From the NCBI GenBank assembly GCA_016284575.1, contig JAEEPD010000219.1, positions 1 to 16,326 on the forward strand: DNA of 16,326 nucleotides. The letters run 5' to 3'. How positions within the stretch are numbered: the first letter of the stretch is position 1; each line of letters starts with the position of its first letter. This document shows, in pieces, positions 1-7,148 of the stretch. Both the position numbers and the translations under genes were made by a program. The stretch is from Bacillota bacterium (lineage in GTDB: Bacteria; Bacillota; Clostridia; Peptostreptococcales; Anaerovoracaceae). Below the pieces are notes generated by a model, which saw only the letters and a program-made list of their open reading frames with translations, was not told the origin of the DNA and ran no database searches.

Positions 1-1
1 G

Positions 2-1417
2 GGCGTAATAGAAGGCACCTTCTACGATCCAATAACCGGTGAGAGGCGTTTTGCTCCGGAAAAGAATCTGTCCTATGCGGCATTTTCCACAATAATGCTC
101 CGTGCTGCCTTCCCCGATGAGCTTGAGACGGCAGAGCGCAGCTATGCCGACTGGGTAATGGCCGCGGGAAGCGCCGCCGGAAAGGCAGGTTTACTTGACA
201 AGGGAATGAGCCGGGATCAGCTGAGCTCTTCCATGCCCAGATATGAAATGGCCAAGCTTCTTGTCAAGGTGCTGAATGCCTTTGGAGAAGCATCGCCCTC
301 GCTGTTCGACATTGAAGGCATAATCGAACGTATCCCCGATGGAAAAAAGATCCCTGATGCATATAGGGACTATGTGGCAATCTGCTACGATCTCGGTCTC
401 ATAAACGGAGGCAGCGATGGCTCCTTCAATGGATCACGCTATATGACAAGGGCTCAGGCGGCTGCTGTCTATAACAGGTATGAGCAGCTGCAGCAGAAGA
501 TAGCGCAAGGTGCAGAGATAGTTAAAACCCCATCTCTTGCTGCTCAGAAGAAGGCGGAAAGGCTGAATGTCATCGATTCCCTTCTTAGCAATAATGCCAT
601 GCTCAAGGCTGAAAGGGTCGAGCCGCCAGAGGATTATAAGTCCTACTGTGCGCTGTACAACATCCGCTACCGCTCCGACAGCTGCGAGGTCGTTGGCATG
701 CTTGCTCTGCCTCTGTGGTACGCGGATAACTGCGATACCGAGGCTATGGATCCGCTTCCGGGCATGGTCTACTGCAGGGGCGGAAACAGAGATTTCGGCA
801 TGCTTGAGCCCTGGGAGGTCTGCTGGTACGCTTATCATGGCTATGCCGTCTTCGGCAGCCAGTACAGAGGAAATGCAGGCGGAACCGGAAGAGAAGATTT
901 TGGCGGAAACGATGTTCACGATGTGACGAATCTTATAGATATCGCCGTTCATATGCCCTTCGTAAAGAGCGACCAGGTCTATCTCTGGGGCATTTCAAGG
1001 GGCGGAATGATGGCATACAGGGCCATACAGGAAAAGCCCGGAAGAATAAGGGCTGCCGTGATCAATTCGGGCATGGCGGATTGCTATGTTTAATATAACC
1101 GCGACAAGAGCATGGCCCAGGTCTATATAGATCTTGTGGGCGGCGGTCCGGATAAATATCCAAAGGAATTTGACCGGAGGTCCGCCACTAAATTTGCCGC
1201 CGATCTGAATGTTCCCATGTTTATAGGGCAGGGCACCGACGACTGGCGCGTGGTTCCGCTGCAGGTGGAGAATCTGGAAAAGGCTCTGAAGGCTGCCGGA
1301 AAAAAGGCCGGAACGGACTACACTATAAAGTGGTACGAGGGCGGTACTCACTGCCTTTATGAGACCAGCTTTGAAAGTGATGCCATGAGCTGGCTTGACA
1401 AATATCCCATCAATTAA
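2..1417 (+). pseudogene. SLH-domain / S9-like alpha/beta hydrolase, 5'-truncated by the window and broken by an in-frame TAA
   Basis: The reading frame is already open at base 2, so the gene starts outside the window. The N-terminal part reads as SLH (S-layer homology) repeats: an end of one repeat (YDPITGERRFAPEK), one around DWVMAAGSAAGKAGLLDKG, and one ending in GGSDGSFNGSRYMTRAQAA. Such repeats anchor proteins to the cell wall. An alpha/beta hydrolase domain of prolyl-oligopeptidase (S9) type follows, with nucleophile motif WGISRGG (Ser codon 995-997). A TAA at 1091-1093 interrupts the frame, and the same frame continues to 1417 with the rest of the domain, including GTDDWRV (Asp codon 1238-1240 or 1241-1243) and GGTHC (His codon 1349-1351). 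The stop therefore separates the nucleophile from the Asp and His. No base is gained or lost, so this is a nonsense change, not a frameshift. It could be a true pseudogene, a sequencing error, or rarely suppressed. The substrate is unknown. Confidence 0.75.
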
Positions 1418-1426
1418 GGAGAAGAA

Positions 1427-2803
1427 ATGGCTGAAAATAAACGAATGATGCGTAATCTGAACGAGGGCAGTGTGGGCAAGGTGCTTGTGAGCTTTGCCAT
1501 GCCTTTGTTTCTTTCAAATCTGCTGCAGGCAGTTTACAACATCGTGGATATGGTCGTGGCAGGCCAGGTGCTCGGCAGCTCCGGCATGTCCGGCGTTTCC
1601 ATAGGCGGCGACGTCCTTCACCTCCTTACCTTCATCGCCATGGGCTTTTCGGGCGCCGGACAGGTGGTAATCTCCCAGTACGTGGGAGCCGGCCTCAGAG
1701 ATAAAATAAAAAAGACCATAGGAACACTTTTCACCTTCCTTTTCCTGGTCTCCGTCGGCCTTATGCTTCTTACCTTCATCTTCAGAAACCAGCTGCTGGC
1801 CTTCCTCAAGACCCCGGATGAATCCTATCAGGCAGCTATGGACTATACCATGGTCTGCGCATCCGGTCTCGTATTCATCTACGGCTACAATGTGGTTTCC
1901 GCCATATTAAGAGGTATGGGAGATTCCAGGCGCCCCTTCGTATTCATCTCAATTGCAGCCATACTTAACACCATACTCGACATCCTTTTTGTGAAATACA
2001 TGGGAATGGGCACCATGGGTGCTGCTCTTGCAACAGTCATAGGACAGGCCGTAAGCTTCATCGCTTCCCTGATCTATCTATACAAAAACAAAGAGCAGTT
2101 CGGATTTGATTTCAGATTCTCCAGCTTCAGGATAGATGCGGAGGTATTCAGGCCTCTGTTCAAGCTTGGCATACCCATGACCATTCAGAGCGCAGCCGTA
2201 ATGTTCTCCAAGCTTTTTGTTGTGCGCTGGGTCAATTCCTTCGGTGTGAACTATTCCGCCATGACCGGCGCCGCAAACAAGATAAAGATGGCCATGATGC
2301 TTGGCTCCAACGCGTTTATGACAGCCGCCTCCACCATGATGGGACAGGCTATAGGAGCGGAAAACTACGACAGAGTAAAGAAGATCTTCTGGACCGCCAC
2401 CACCATCATTTCAAGCATAGGCGTGGTCCTTGGCTCACTGATCTTCCTCTTCCCGGATGTGGCAGTGGGGCTCTTCACTCAGGATCCTGCGGTGCTCAGC
2501 CTGGCTCATGTATGGGCTCCCATAATTCTGGTGGACGCTGTGGGCATGATACTCAGAGCTCCCAGCTTCGCCCTCATAAATGGCTCCGGCAATTCCAGAC
2601 TCAACCTTATGGTGGCTCTATTTGACGGAATAATCGCAAGGCTGAGCTTTGCCTATGTTTTGGGCTTTACCATGGGTCTGGGTTGCTTTGGCGTGTGGCT
2701 TGGAGATGCTCTGGCAGGCTTTGTACCAGGCCTTATCGGTTATCCCTACTTCTTCTCCGGAAGATGGAGAACAAGAGAACACCTTCTTGGCAAAATGAAA
2801 TAA
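1427..2803 (+). CDS. MATE family multidrug/Na+ efflux transporter
   Basis: The protein is 458 residues, normal for a MATE transporter, with about twelve hydrophobic segments in two similar halves. The N-terminus has the typical run EGSVGKVLVSFAMPLFLSN followed by AVYNIVDMVVAGQVLG. The second half starts at about residue 245 with PLFKLGIPMTIQSAAVMFSK. MATE proteins export cationic drugs or metabolites across the cytoplasmic membrane using a sodium or proton gradient. The substrate of this one cannot be read from sequence. The start at 1427 is supported by an AAGGAG site at 1416-1421 that overlaps the TAA of the upstream broken hydrolase, so the two were probably co-transcribed. No promoter is visible in the 9-bp gap. 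An AT-rich terminator follows directly. Confidence 0.9.
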   Translation: MAENKRMMRNLNEGSVGKVLVSFAMPLFLSNLLQAVYNIVDMVVAGQVLGSSGMSGVSIGGDVLHLLTFIAMGFSGAGQVVISQYVGAGLRDKIKKTIGTLFTFLFLVSVGLMLLTFIFRNQLLAFLKTPDESYQAAMDYTMVCASGLVFIYGYNVVSAILRGMGDSRRPFVFISIAAILNTILDILFVKYMGMGTMGAALATVIGQAVSFIASLIYLYKNKEQFGFDFRFSSFRIDAEVFRPLFKLGIPMTIQSAAVMFSKLFVVRWVNSFGVNYSAMTGAANKIKMAMMLGSNAFMTAASTMMGQAIGAENYDRVKKIFWTATTIISSIGVVLGSLIFLFPDVAVGLFTQDPAVLSLAHVWAPIILVDAVGMILRAPSFALINGSGNSRLNLMVALFDGIIARLSFAYVLGFTMGLGCFGVWLGDALAGFVPGLIGYPYFFSGRWRTREHLLGKMK

Positions 2804-2825
2804 AACACAAGTATTTGTGTTTTTT
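2802..2825 (+). terminator. Intrinsic terminator after the MATE gene
   Basis: The perfect 9-bp inverted repeat AAAACACAA (2802-2810) / TTGTGTTTT (2815-2823) has a GTAT loop, and its T-rich arm runs into further Ts. The stem is AT-rich and starts within the stop codon of the MATE gene, so it is probably of modest strength. It separates the MATE gene from selA. Confidence 0.6.
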
Positions 2826-2851
2826 AGATTCAAACATCAGCATATATGGTA

Positions 2852-2880
2852 TTGACCCTTAATTGAAATCATGGTACCAT
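2852..2880 (+). promoter_or_regulatory. Likely selA promoter
   Basis: TTGACC (2852-2857) and TACCAT (2875-2880) are separated by 17 bp. The -35 is good and the -10 matches the consensus at 4 of 6 positions. The predicted transcription start lies near 2887, about 26 nt before the selA ATG and downstream of the MATE terminator. The call rests on sequence similarity and position only. Confidence 0.5.
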
Positions 2881-2912
2881 TACAAGGAATATGATTTTGA
2901 GGCGTATTGATA

Positions 2913-4304
2913 ATGTCTGAAACCGGTAAAGAACAACTGAGATATTTACCTAAGGTGGATCAGGTCCTGGCAAGACCTGAGTTTTCTGCTGCAATGGAGG
3001 AGCATGCCAGAGAGACTGTAGTCGAAGCTGTGCGCGCCGCCATCGCGGACATGAGAAATGCAATACTCAATGGCAAGAGCATCAATGTCAACGAGGATAC
3101 AGCAGTTAACATTGCGCTGTACAAGCTTGAAAAGAGCGAGGTCAGGAGCCTCCGCCGCGTAATTAACGGCACCGGCATAGTGCTCCACACAAACCTGGGC
3201 AGGGCAAGGCTTCCCAAGAGCGTTGCCGAGGCTGTCAGCTCCATCGCCTCCGGCTATTCCACGCTGGAATACGATGTGGAGAAGGGCGCAAGGGGCAGCA
3301 GACATGACCATGTCAACAGGCTCATCTCCAAGGTCACCGGCGCAGAGGATGCAATAGCCATCAACAACAATGCCGCAGCCACGCTCATAGTCCTTATGGC
3401 TCTTGCGCACAGGAAGGAAGTCGTGGTTTCAAGAGGCGAGCTGGTGGAGATAGGCGGAGCCTTCAGAGTGCCCGACATCATGAAGGTGGGTGGCACTATT
3501 CTTAAGGAAGTCGGTACCACTAACAAGACCCATCTTTACGATTACGAAAAGGCCATCGGCGAGAATACCGCAGCCATAATGAAGGTCCACACCAGCAATT
3601 ACAGGATACTGGGCTTCACGGAGGACGTTCCAGCAGAGGAGCTGGCAAAGCTGGCCCATGCAAACGGACTTCCAATGATCTACGACCTTGGCAGCGGCCT
3701 TATCGTTGACCTGCAGTCCTACGGACTTGACGAACCTACTGTAGGTTCAGCCTTCAGGGCAGGGGCAGATCTTGCTCTGTTCTCCGGAGACAAGCTTCTC
3801 GGCGGTCCTCAGGCAGGCATAATCGCAGGCAAAAAGGAATATATAGACATTATCAAGAAGCACCCTCTGGCCAGAGCTATGCGTCTTGACAAGATGACCC
3901 TCTGCGCTCTGGAGGAGACCTTCAGGCTTTACGAGGATATCGAGCATGCCAAAAAGGAGATCCCTGTTCTCAGCATGATCACCAGGCCTGCAGCTGAGGT
4001 CAAGAACAAGGCTGCGATCTTCGGTTCAAGGCTCAGAAATGTAGGCATTGCCGCTGACATATCTATAATGCAGGGCGTAGGAAGGGTAGGCGGCGGATCC
4101 GCACCAATGCTGGATCTGGAGACCTGGGCAGTTGCCATAGTTCCCCGCAGCATGAGCGTTGACAAGCTGGCTGAGTCCCTCAGACACTGGGTGGTGCCCA
4201 TCATATCCCACGTTCAGAACGACTGCCTGCTTCTGGACATGCGCACAATAGCAGACGACGAATTGGATGTTACTGCAAAAGCCCTTATTGACATTTTGGT
4301 TTAA
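2913..4304 (+). CDS. selA: L-seryl-tRNA(Sec) selenium transferase
   Basis: SelA is a cytoplasmic PLP enzyme that converts seryl-tRNA(Sec) to selenocysteyl-tRNA(Sec) using selenophosphate. The protein is 463 residues, the usual length. The N-terminal domain reads LRYLPKVDQVLARPEF. The motif NGTGIVLHTNLGRARL follows, and the PLP lysine is in SGDKLLGGPQAG at residue 294, corresponding to the E. coli lysine 295. The ATG at 2913 is chosen because GAGG at 2899-2902 lies 10 nt upstream. An in-frame TTG at 2907 would give two extra residues but leaves only 4 nt to the GAGG. The last codons contain the selC promoter. selC and selB follow, so all the insertion factors except SelD are together, just upstream of two UGA-containing glycine reductase genes. 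Rare-type codons such as ATA and AGG are more frequent here than in the grd genes. Confidence 0.97.
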   Translation: MSETGKEQLRYLPKVDQVLARPEFSAAMEEHARETVVEAVRAAIADMRNAILNGKSINVNEDTAVNIALYKLEKSEVRSLRRVINGTGIVLHTNLGRARLPKSVAEAVSSIASGYSTLEYDVEKGARGSRHDHVNRLISKVTGAEDAIAINNNAAATLIVLMALAHRKEVVVSRGELVEIGGAFRVPDIMKVGGTILKEVGTTNKTHLYDYEKAIGENTAAIMKVHTSNYRILGFTEDVPAEELAKLAHANGLPMIYDLGSGLIVDLQSYGLDEPTVGSAFRAGADLALFSGDKLLGGPQAGIIAGKKEYIDIIKKHPLARAMRLDKMTLCALEETFRLYEDIEHAKKEIPVLSMITRPAAEVKNKAAIFGSRLRNVGIAADISIMQGVGRVGGGSAPMLDLETWAVAIVPRSMSVDKLAESLRHWVVPIISHVQNDCLLLDMRTIADDELDVTAKALIDILV

Positions 4305-4315
4305 ATGTTTATAAT
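4288..4315 (+). promoter_or_regulatory. selC promoter, near-consensus, embedded in the 3' end of selA
   Basis: A full TTGACA (4288-4293) is 16 bp from a full TATAAT (4310-4315). The -35 lies in the last codons of selA and the -10 just after its TAA. The predicted start is near 4322, about 20 nt before the tRNA. This is the closest match to the sigma-A consensus in the window and is suited to driving an abundant tRNA independently of selA. Confidence 0.88.
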
Positions 4316-4342
4316 AGAACAGCGTGTTTATCACAATGTTTC

Positions 4343-4439
4343 GGGAGTATATGGGTGCTGGTGTGCCCCGCGGTCTTCAAAACCGTTGTGAGGGGTTAGG
4401 AGCCTCTCGGGTGAGTTCAATTCTTACATGCTTCCGCCA
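4343..4439 (+). tRNA. selC: tRNA-Sec, anticodon TCA (CCA encoded)
   Basis: This selenocysteine tRNA decodes UGA when brought by SelB. The 97-nt fold was worked out by hand. The 8-bp acceptor stem is GGGAGTAT (4343-4350) with ATGCTTCC (4428-4435), discriminator G4436 and encoded CCA 4437-4439. The D stem has 6 bp, GGGTGC (4353-4358) with GTGCCC (4363-4368), and a 4-nt loop. The anticodon stem GCGGT/ACCGT carries TCA at 4377-4379. A long variable arm with GAGG/CCTC follows, then a 5-bp T stem GTGAG/CTTAC around TTCAATT. The 8+5 acceptor/T arrangement, 6-bp D stem and long variable arm are hallmarks of bacterial tRNA-Sec and rule out an ordinary suppressor tRNA. It has its own strong promoter and a terminator directly after it. 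Confidence 0.97.
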
Positions 4440-4443
4440 GATA

Positions 4444-4479
4444 AGGTGCTTTTGCATTATGCAAAGGCACCTGTTTTTT
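4444..4479 (+). terminator. Intrinsic terminator between selC and selB
   Basis: A 13-bp stem, AGGTGCTTTTGCA (4444-4456) with TGCAAAGGCACCT (4460-4472) and one G-T wobble, closes a 3-nt loop and is followed by six Ts (4474-4479). It lies 5 nt after the tRNA CCA and should end most selC transcripts. selB starts 30 nt later with no clear promoter between them, so selB probably depends on read-through. Confidence 0.88.
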
Positions 4480-4508
4480 ATGGGGTCATGCCCCGGAAAA
4501 GGATAAAA

Positions 4509-6419
4509 ATGAGTTACGTAATCGTTGGAACAGCAGGACATGTGGACCACGGAAAAACTTGTCTCATAAGAGCGCTGACAGGAAAGAATACCGACAGGCT
4601 CAAGGAGGAGCAGCAGCGGGGCATAACCATAGAGCTGGGCTTTGCGGACATGACGGCCCCCGATGGGACTGACATAGGCATAATCGATGTTCCCGGGCAC
4701 GAAAAGTTCATAAAAAACATGCTGGCAGGCATCGGCGGCATAGATGTGGTGCTTTTAGTGGTGGCTGCTGACGAGGGCGTCATGCCTCAGACAGTGGAGC
4801 ATCTTGATATTATGCGACTCCTTAACATAAAGCGGGGTATTATAGTCATAACCAAGGCAGATCTGGTGGAGCCGGACTGGATCGAAATGATAGAAGGGGA
4901 TATCCGCGAGGCCTGCAGGGGCTGCTTCCTGGAAAACGCCCCGGCCATCGCCGTCTCCTCAGAGACCGGTCAGGGTATAGAAGAGCTCAAGACCATGCTT
5001 TTTGACATGATAAAGCAGGTGGAGCCCAAGAACAATAATCCATCTCTTCTGCGCATTCCCATGGACAGAGTATTTACTATCTCTGGCTTTGGTACTGTCA
5101 TTACAGGGACCCTTATGCAGGGCACCATAAGGACAGGCCAGGAGGTGATCATATATCCCGAGGGTATCAGCGCCAGGGTCCGCAACGTTCAGGTCCACAA
5201 CCAGATGGTGGATGCGGCATTCGCAGGCCAGCGCACAGCCGTCAACCTTACAGGCATCAAAAAAGAGGACATAAACAGGGGCGACGTGCTGGCGGCGCCC
5301 GGCAGCATCACTCCTTCCAGGCGCCTGGATGTAAAGCTTTCCATGCTGAGCGATTCAAAGCGCAGCATCAGCAGCGGCGATACACTGCACTTTTACTATG
5401 GAGCCCGCGAGACCCTCTGCAAGATAACACTGCTGGATAAGGATATCCTTACGGCAGGGGAGGACTGCTATGCCCAGATATATTTCCCCGATGGAGATGA
5501 AGCCCTGAAGCAGGATGATCTTTTCGTTGTCAGATTCTTCTCTCCCGTGGAGACCATAGGCGGCGGCAAGGTGCTGGATGCTGATGCTCCCAGACATAAG
5601 AGACTGGATGAAAAGGTGATCGAAGCCTTAAGAGTAAGGGAATCCGGTGACGACACCGCTGTGCTGGAGCAGGCTCTGAAGGACAACAGCAGGTCCTTCA
5701 TGAACTATGAGGCCCTGGCCAAGCAGCTGGGAACAAGCCCCGAGGATGCTCTTGCAAAGCTTCAGCACCTTGAGGCTCAGTCCAAGGCATTTAAGCTTAG
5801 CGACAAGGTTTACATCAGTTTAGATTATGTTAAGCTTTCGGAAGAGACGGCTCTTAAGATACTGAGAGAGTTCCATTCAAAGAATCCGCTTACTCCCGGA
5901 ATGGCCAAGGAGGAGTTCAGAAGCCGCTTTGTTTCTGCTATGAAGATAGCAGATCCAAGGAATGCCGACGCTGTGCTGCAGCTCATTGCAGGCCTCGGGA
6001 ATATAGTCATAGGAGAAAATTCCGCAAGAGCCTCGGAGTTCGAGGTCAAATATACTAAGGCCCAGCGGTCAGTGCTTGACCAGATAAAGAGGGCATATAA
6101 GGAGGCTGGCCTGGAGGCGCCGGAAACTGACGCTGTCCTGGCATCCTTTAAGGACAAGACAGAGGCCAGACAGCTTCTCATGGGCCTTCTTTCCGCAGGT
6201 GAGCTTGTTCGTCTGTCACAGACCAACCTGATCGATGCCGAAGCCCTGAACAGGGCAGTGGAGCTGGTCCGCAGTCTTCTGGAAAGGAATGGATCCTTTA
6301 CGATCGCAGAGTTCAGGGATGCCATTGGGACCTCGAGGAAATTCGCTCTTCTGATCCTTGGCTGGTGCGACGCAAGGCGCATCACAAAGCTGGTGGATGA
6401 CAAGCGGATAGCCTTCTGA
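4509..6419 (+). CDS. selB: Selenocysteine-specific elongation factor SelB
   Basis: SelB is a GTPase that carries Sec-tRNA(Sec) to ribosomes at UGA codons marked by a downstream mRNA hairpin. The protein is 636 residues, a normal SelB length. GTPase motifs are GTAGHVDHGKT (residues 7-17), the RGITIELGFA switch I region (37-46), DVPGH (60-64) and TKAD (115-118). Beta-barrel domains II and III follow, for example FTISGFGTVITGTL. The C-terminal third holds the winged-helix repeats that bind the mRNA hairpin, ending in a DKRIAF tail. The ATG at 4509 is chosen because the family begins close to MSYVIVGTAGHVDHG and AAAGGA at 4498-4503 lies 5 nt upstream. The longer open frame from 4428 would begin inside the tRNA. 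Translation initiates just after a terminator and a small GC hairpin. Confidence 0.97.
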   Translation: MSYVIVGTAGHVDHGKTCLIRALTGKNTDRLKEEQQRGITIELGFADMTAPDGTDIGIIDVPGHEKFIKNMLAGIGGIDVVLLVVAADEGVMPQTVEHLDIMRLLNIKRGIIVITKADLVEPDWIEMIEGDIREACRGCFLENAPAIAVSSETGQGIEELKTMLFDMIKQVEPKNNNPSLLRIPMDRVFTISGFGTVITGTLMQGTIRTGQEVIIYPEGISARVRNVQVHNQMVDAAFAGQRTAVNLTGIKKEDINRGDVLAAPGSITPSRRLDVKLSMLSDSKRSISSGDTLHFYYGARETLCKITLLDKDILTAGEDCYAQIYFPDGDEALKQDDLFVVRFFSPVETIGGGKVLDADAPRHKRLDEKVIEALRVRESGDDTAVLEQALKDNSRSFMNYEALAKQLGTSPEDALAKLQHLEAQSKAFKLSDKVYISLDYVKLSEETALKILREFHSKNPLTPGMAKEEFRSRFVSAMKIADPRNADAVLQLIAGLGNIVIGENSARASEFEVKYTKAQRSVLDQIKRAYKEAGLEAPETDAVLASFKDKTEARQLLMGLLSAGELVRLSQTNLIDAEALNRAVELVRSLLERNGSFTIAEFRDAIGTSRKFALLILGWCDARRITKLVDDKRIAF

Positions 6420-6464
6420 TTATACCTATGTAAATTTATTTATAACTAAATAAGTTTATTTAGA

Positions 6465-6494
6465 TTGACGGCTTTTATCAAAGTATGTTAAAAT
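6465..6494 (+). promoter_or_regulatory. Promoter of the glycine reductase operon
   Basis: TTGACG (6465-6470) is followed after 18 bp by TAAAAT (6489-6494), preceded by TG at 6486-6487, an extended -10. The predicted start near 6501 is about 24 nt before the first riboswitch aptamer. An 18-bp AT-rich inverted repeat (6446-6463) abuts the -35 on its upstream side. It lacks a T tract and might be an operator, an UP-like element or chance. Confidence 0.7.
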
Positions 6495-6524
6495 CTTAGC
6501 GAATTTATAGAAATATCGAATGAT

Positions 6525-6693
6525 GGATGCGGGAGAGCGATTTGGTTCGCACCGAAGGAATAAATCTGTTTGAAGCCTTAAAAAACAGATGAATCTCTCA
6601 GGTACCGGGACCGTATCCGGACGATACTCTGGAAAGCAAAACGCACCGACGGGGCAATTTCTCTCGAAAGAAACTCTCAGGTTATGAACAGAG
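6525..6693 (+). promoter_or_regulatory. Tandem glycine riboswitch (two aptamers)
   Basis: Aptamer I is closed by P1 GGATGCGG (6525-6532) with CCGTATCC (6611-6618) and contains the conserved GGGAGAGCG, GCACCGAAGGA and AATCTCTCAGGTACC stretches. An 8-nt linker (6619-6626) leads to aptamer II. Its P1 is CTCTG (6627-6631) with CAGAG (6689-6693), and it contains GCACCGACGGGGCAA and AAACTCTCAGGTTA. The order and the ACTCTGGA...ACAGAG boundaries match the well-known tandem glycine riboswitches such as that of Bacillus subtilis gcvT. The 3' strand of aptamer II P1 shares GAG (6691-6693) with the terminator that follows. Glycine binding should therefore block the terminator and turn the operon on. That fits a pathway that consumes glycine. 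Confidence 0.95.
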
Positions 6694-6725
6694 CAGGGAA
6701 AGGCTCCTTTTCCCGCTCTTTTTTT
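6691..6725 (+). terminator. Riboswitch-controlled terminator before grdX
   Basis: GAGC (6691-6694) pairs with GCTC (6715-6718). After a bulged A, GGGAAA (6696-6701) pairs with TTTCCC (6709-6714), followed by a run of seven Ts (6719-6725). The 5' arm overlaps the P1 strand of glycine aptamer II, so the two folds exclude each other. This is the expression platform. Confidence 0.85.
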
Positions 6726-6731
6726 GCGAAT

Positions 6732-7112
6732 ATGCTTTTAATAACAAACAATCCCGATGTACGGGATGCATTTACAGATAAGCATGGAATAACTCTGCGC
6801 TTTATAGAGGGAAGCTATCGGGACGTTCTGGTGGCCGCCAGAGACCTGATACACAGCGGTTCAAAGCTTCTTACCCATCCTCTGATGGGCAGCCTTAAAC
6901 CCAATGAGACCCCCTACAGAAGCGTTGCTTTGGCTGTTATGGAAGGTCCTATGGACATGGACAGCCTGATGCTCATAGAAAGGAGCATCGAAACCTTTGA
7001 TAAGTTTGCTGCAGTTACAAGACCGGACAGGGGCGTAAACACTCCTGAAAGGATGCTGGCAGATTTCAGACTTATAGATCTAAGTTTAATTAGCAGTGCC
7101 TTGGACCACTAA
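6732..7112 (+). CDS. grdX: GrdX family protein
   Basis: This 126-residue protein begins MLLITNNPDVRDAF and carries FIEGSYRDVLVAARDLIH and LLTHPLMGSLKPNETPYRS, typical of GrdX, the small protein that opens many glycine reductase operons. Its function is not established. The ATG at 6732 is chosen because the family starts at this LITNNP motif. The frame is also open from an ATG at 6684, but that codon lies inside the riboswitch and the first 16 residues would be encoded by the terminator hairpin. No Shine-Dalgarno sequence is visible before 6732: the T tract ends only 6 nt upstream. A 7-bp hairpin spans the stop codon (7096-7117). Confidence 0.88.
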   Translation: MLLITNNPDVRDAFTDKHGITLRFIEGSYRDVLVAARDLIHSGSKLLTHPLMGSLKPNETPYRSVALAVMEGPMDMDSLMLIERSIETFDKFAAVTRPDRGVNTPERMLADFRLIDLSLISSALDH

Positions 7113-7117
7113 GGCAC
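7096..7117 (+). other. Intercistronic hairpin at the grdX/grdE junction
   Basis: GTGCCTT (7096-7102) is the exact inverse of AAGGCAC (7111-7117), with an 8-nt loop. It includes the grdX stop codon and lies 14 nt before the AGGAGG of grdE. No T tract follows, so it is not an intrinsic terminator. It may affect mRNA stability or processing. Confidence 0.5.
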
Positions 7118-7148
7118 AAAATTGACGAAAAAGGAGGAATGTCAAGCT

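Noticed and set aside
1091..1093. Recoded stop (selenocysteine) in the surface hydrolase
   Set aside because: The codon is TAA, not TGA, and no SECIS-like hairpin or redox motif surrounds it.
4428..4508. Upstream extension of selB by 27 codons
   Set aside because: It would start inside tRNA-Sec and run through the terminator; SelB proteins start close to the GHVDHGKT motif.
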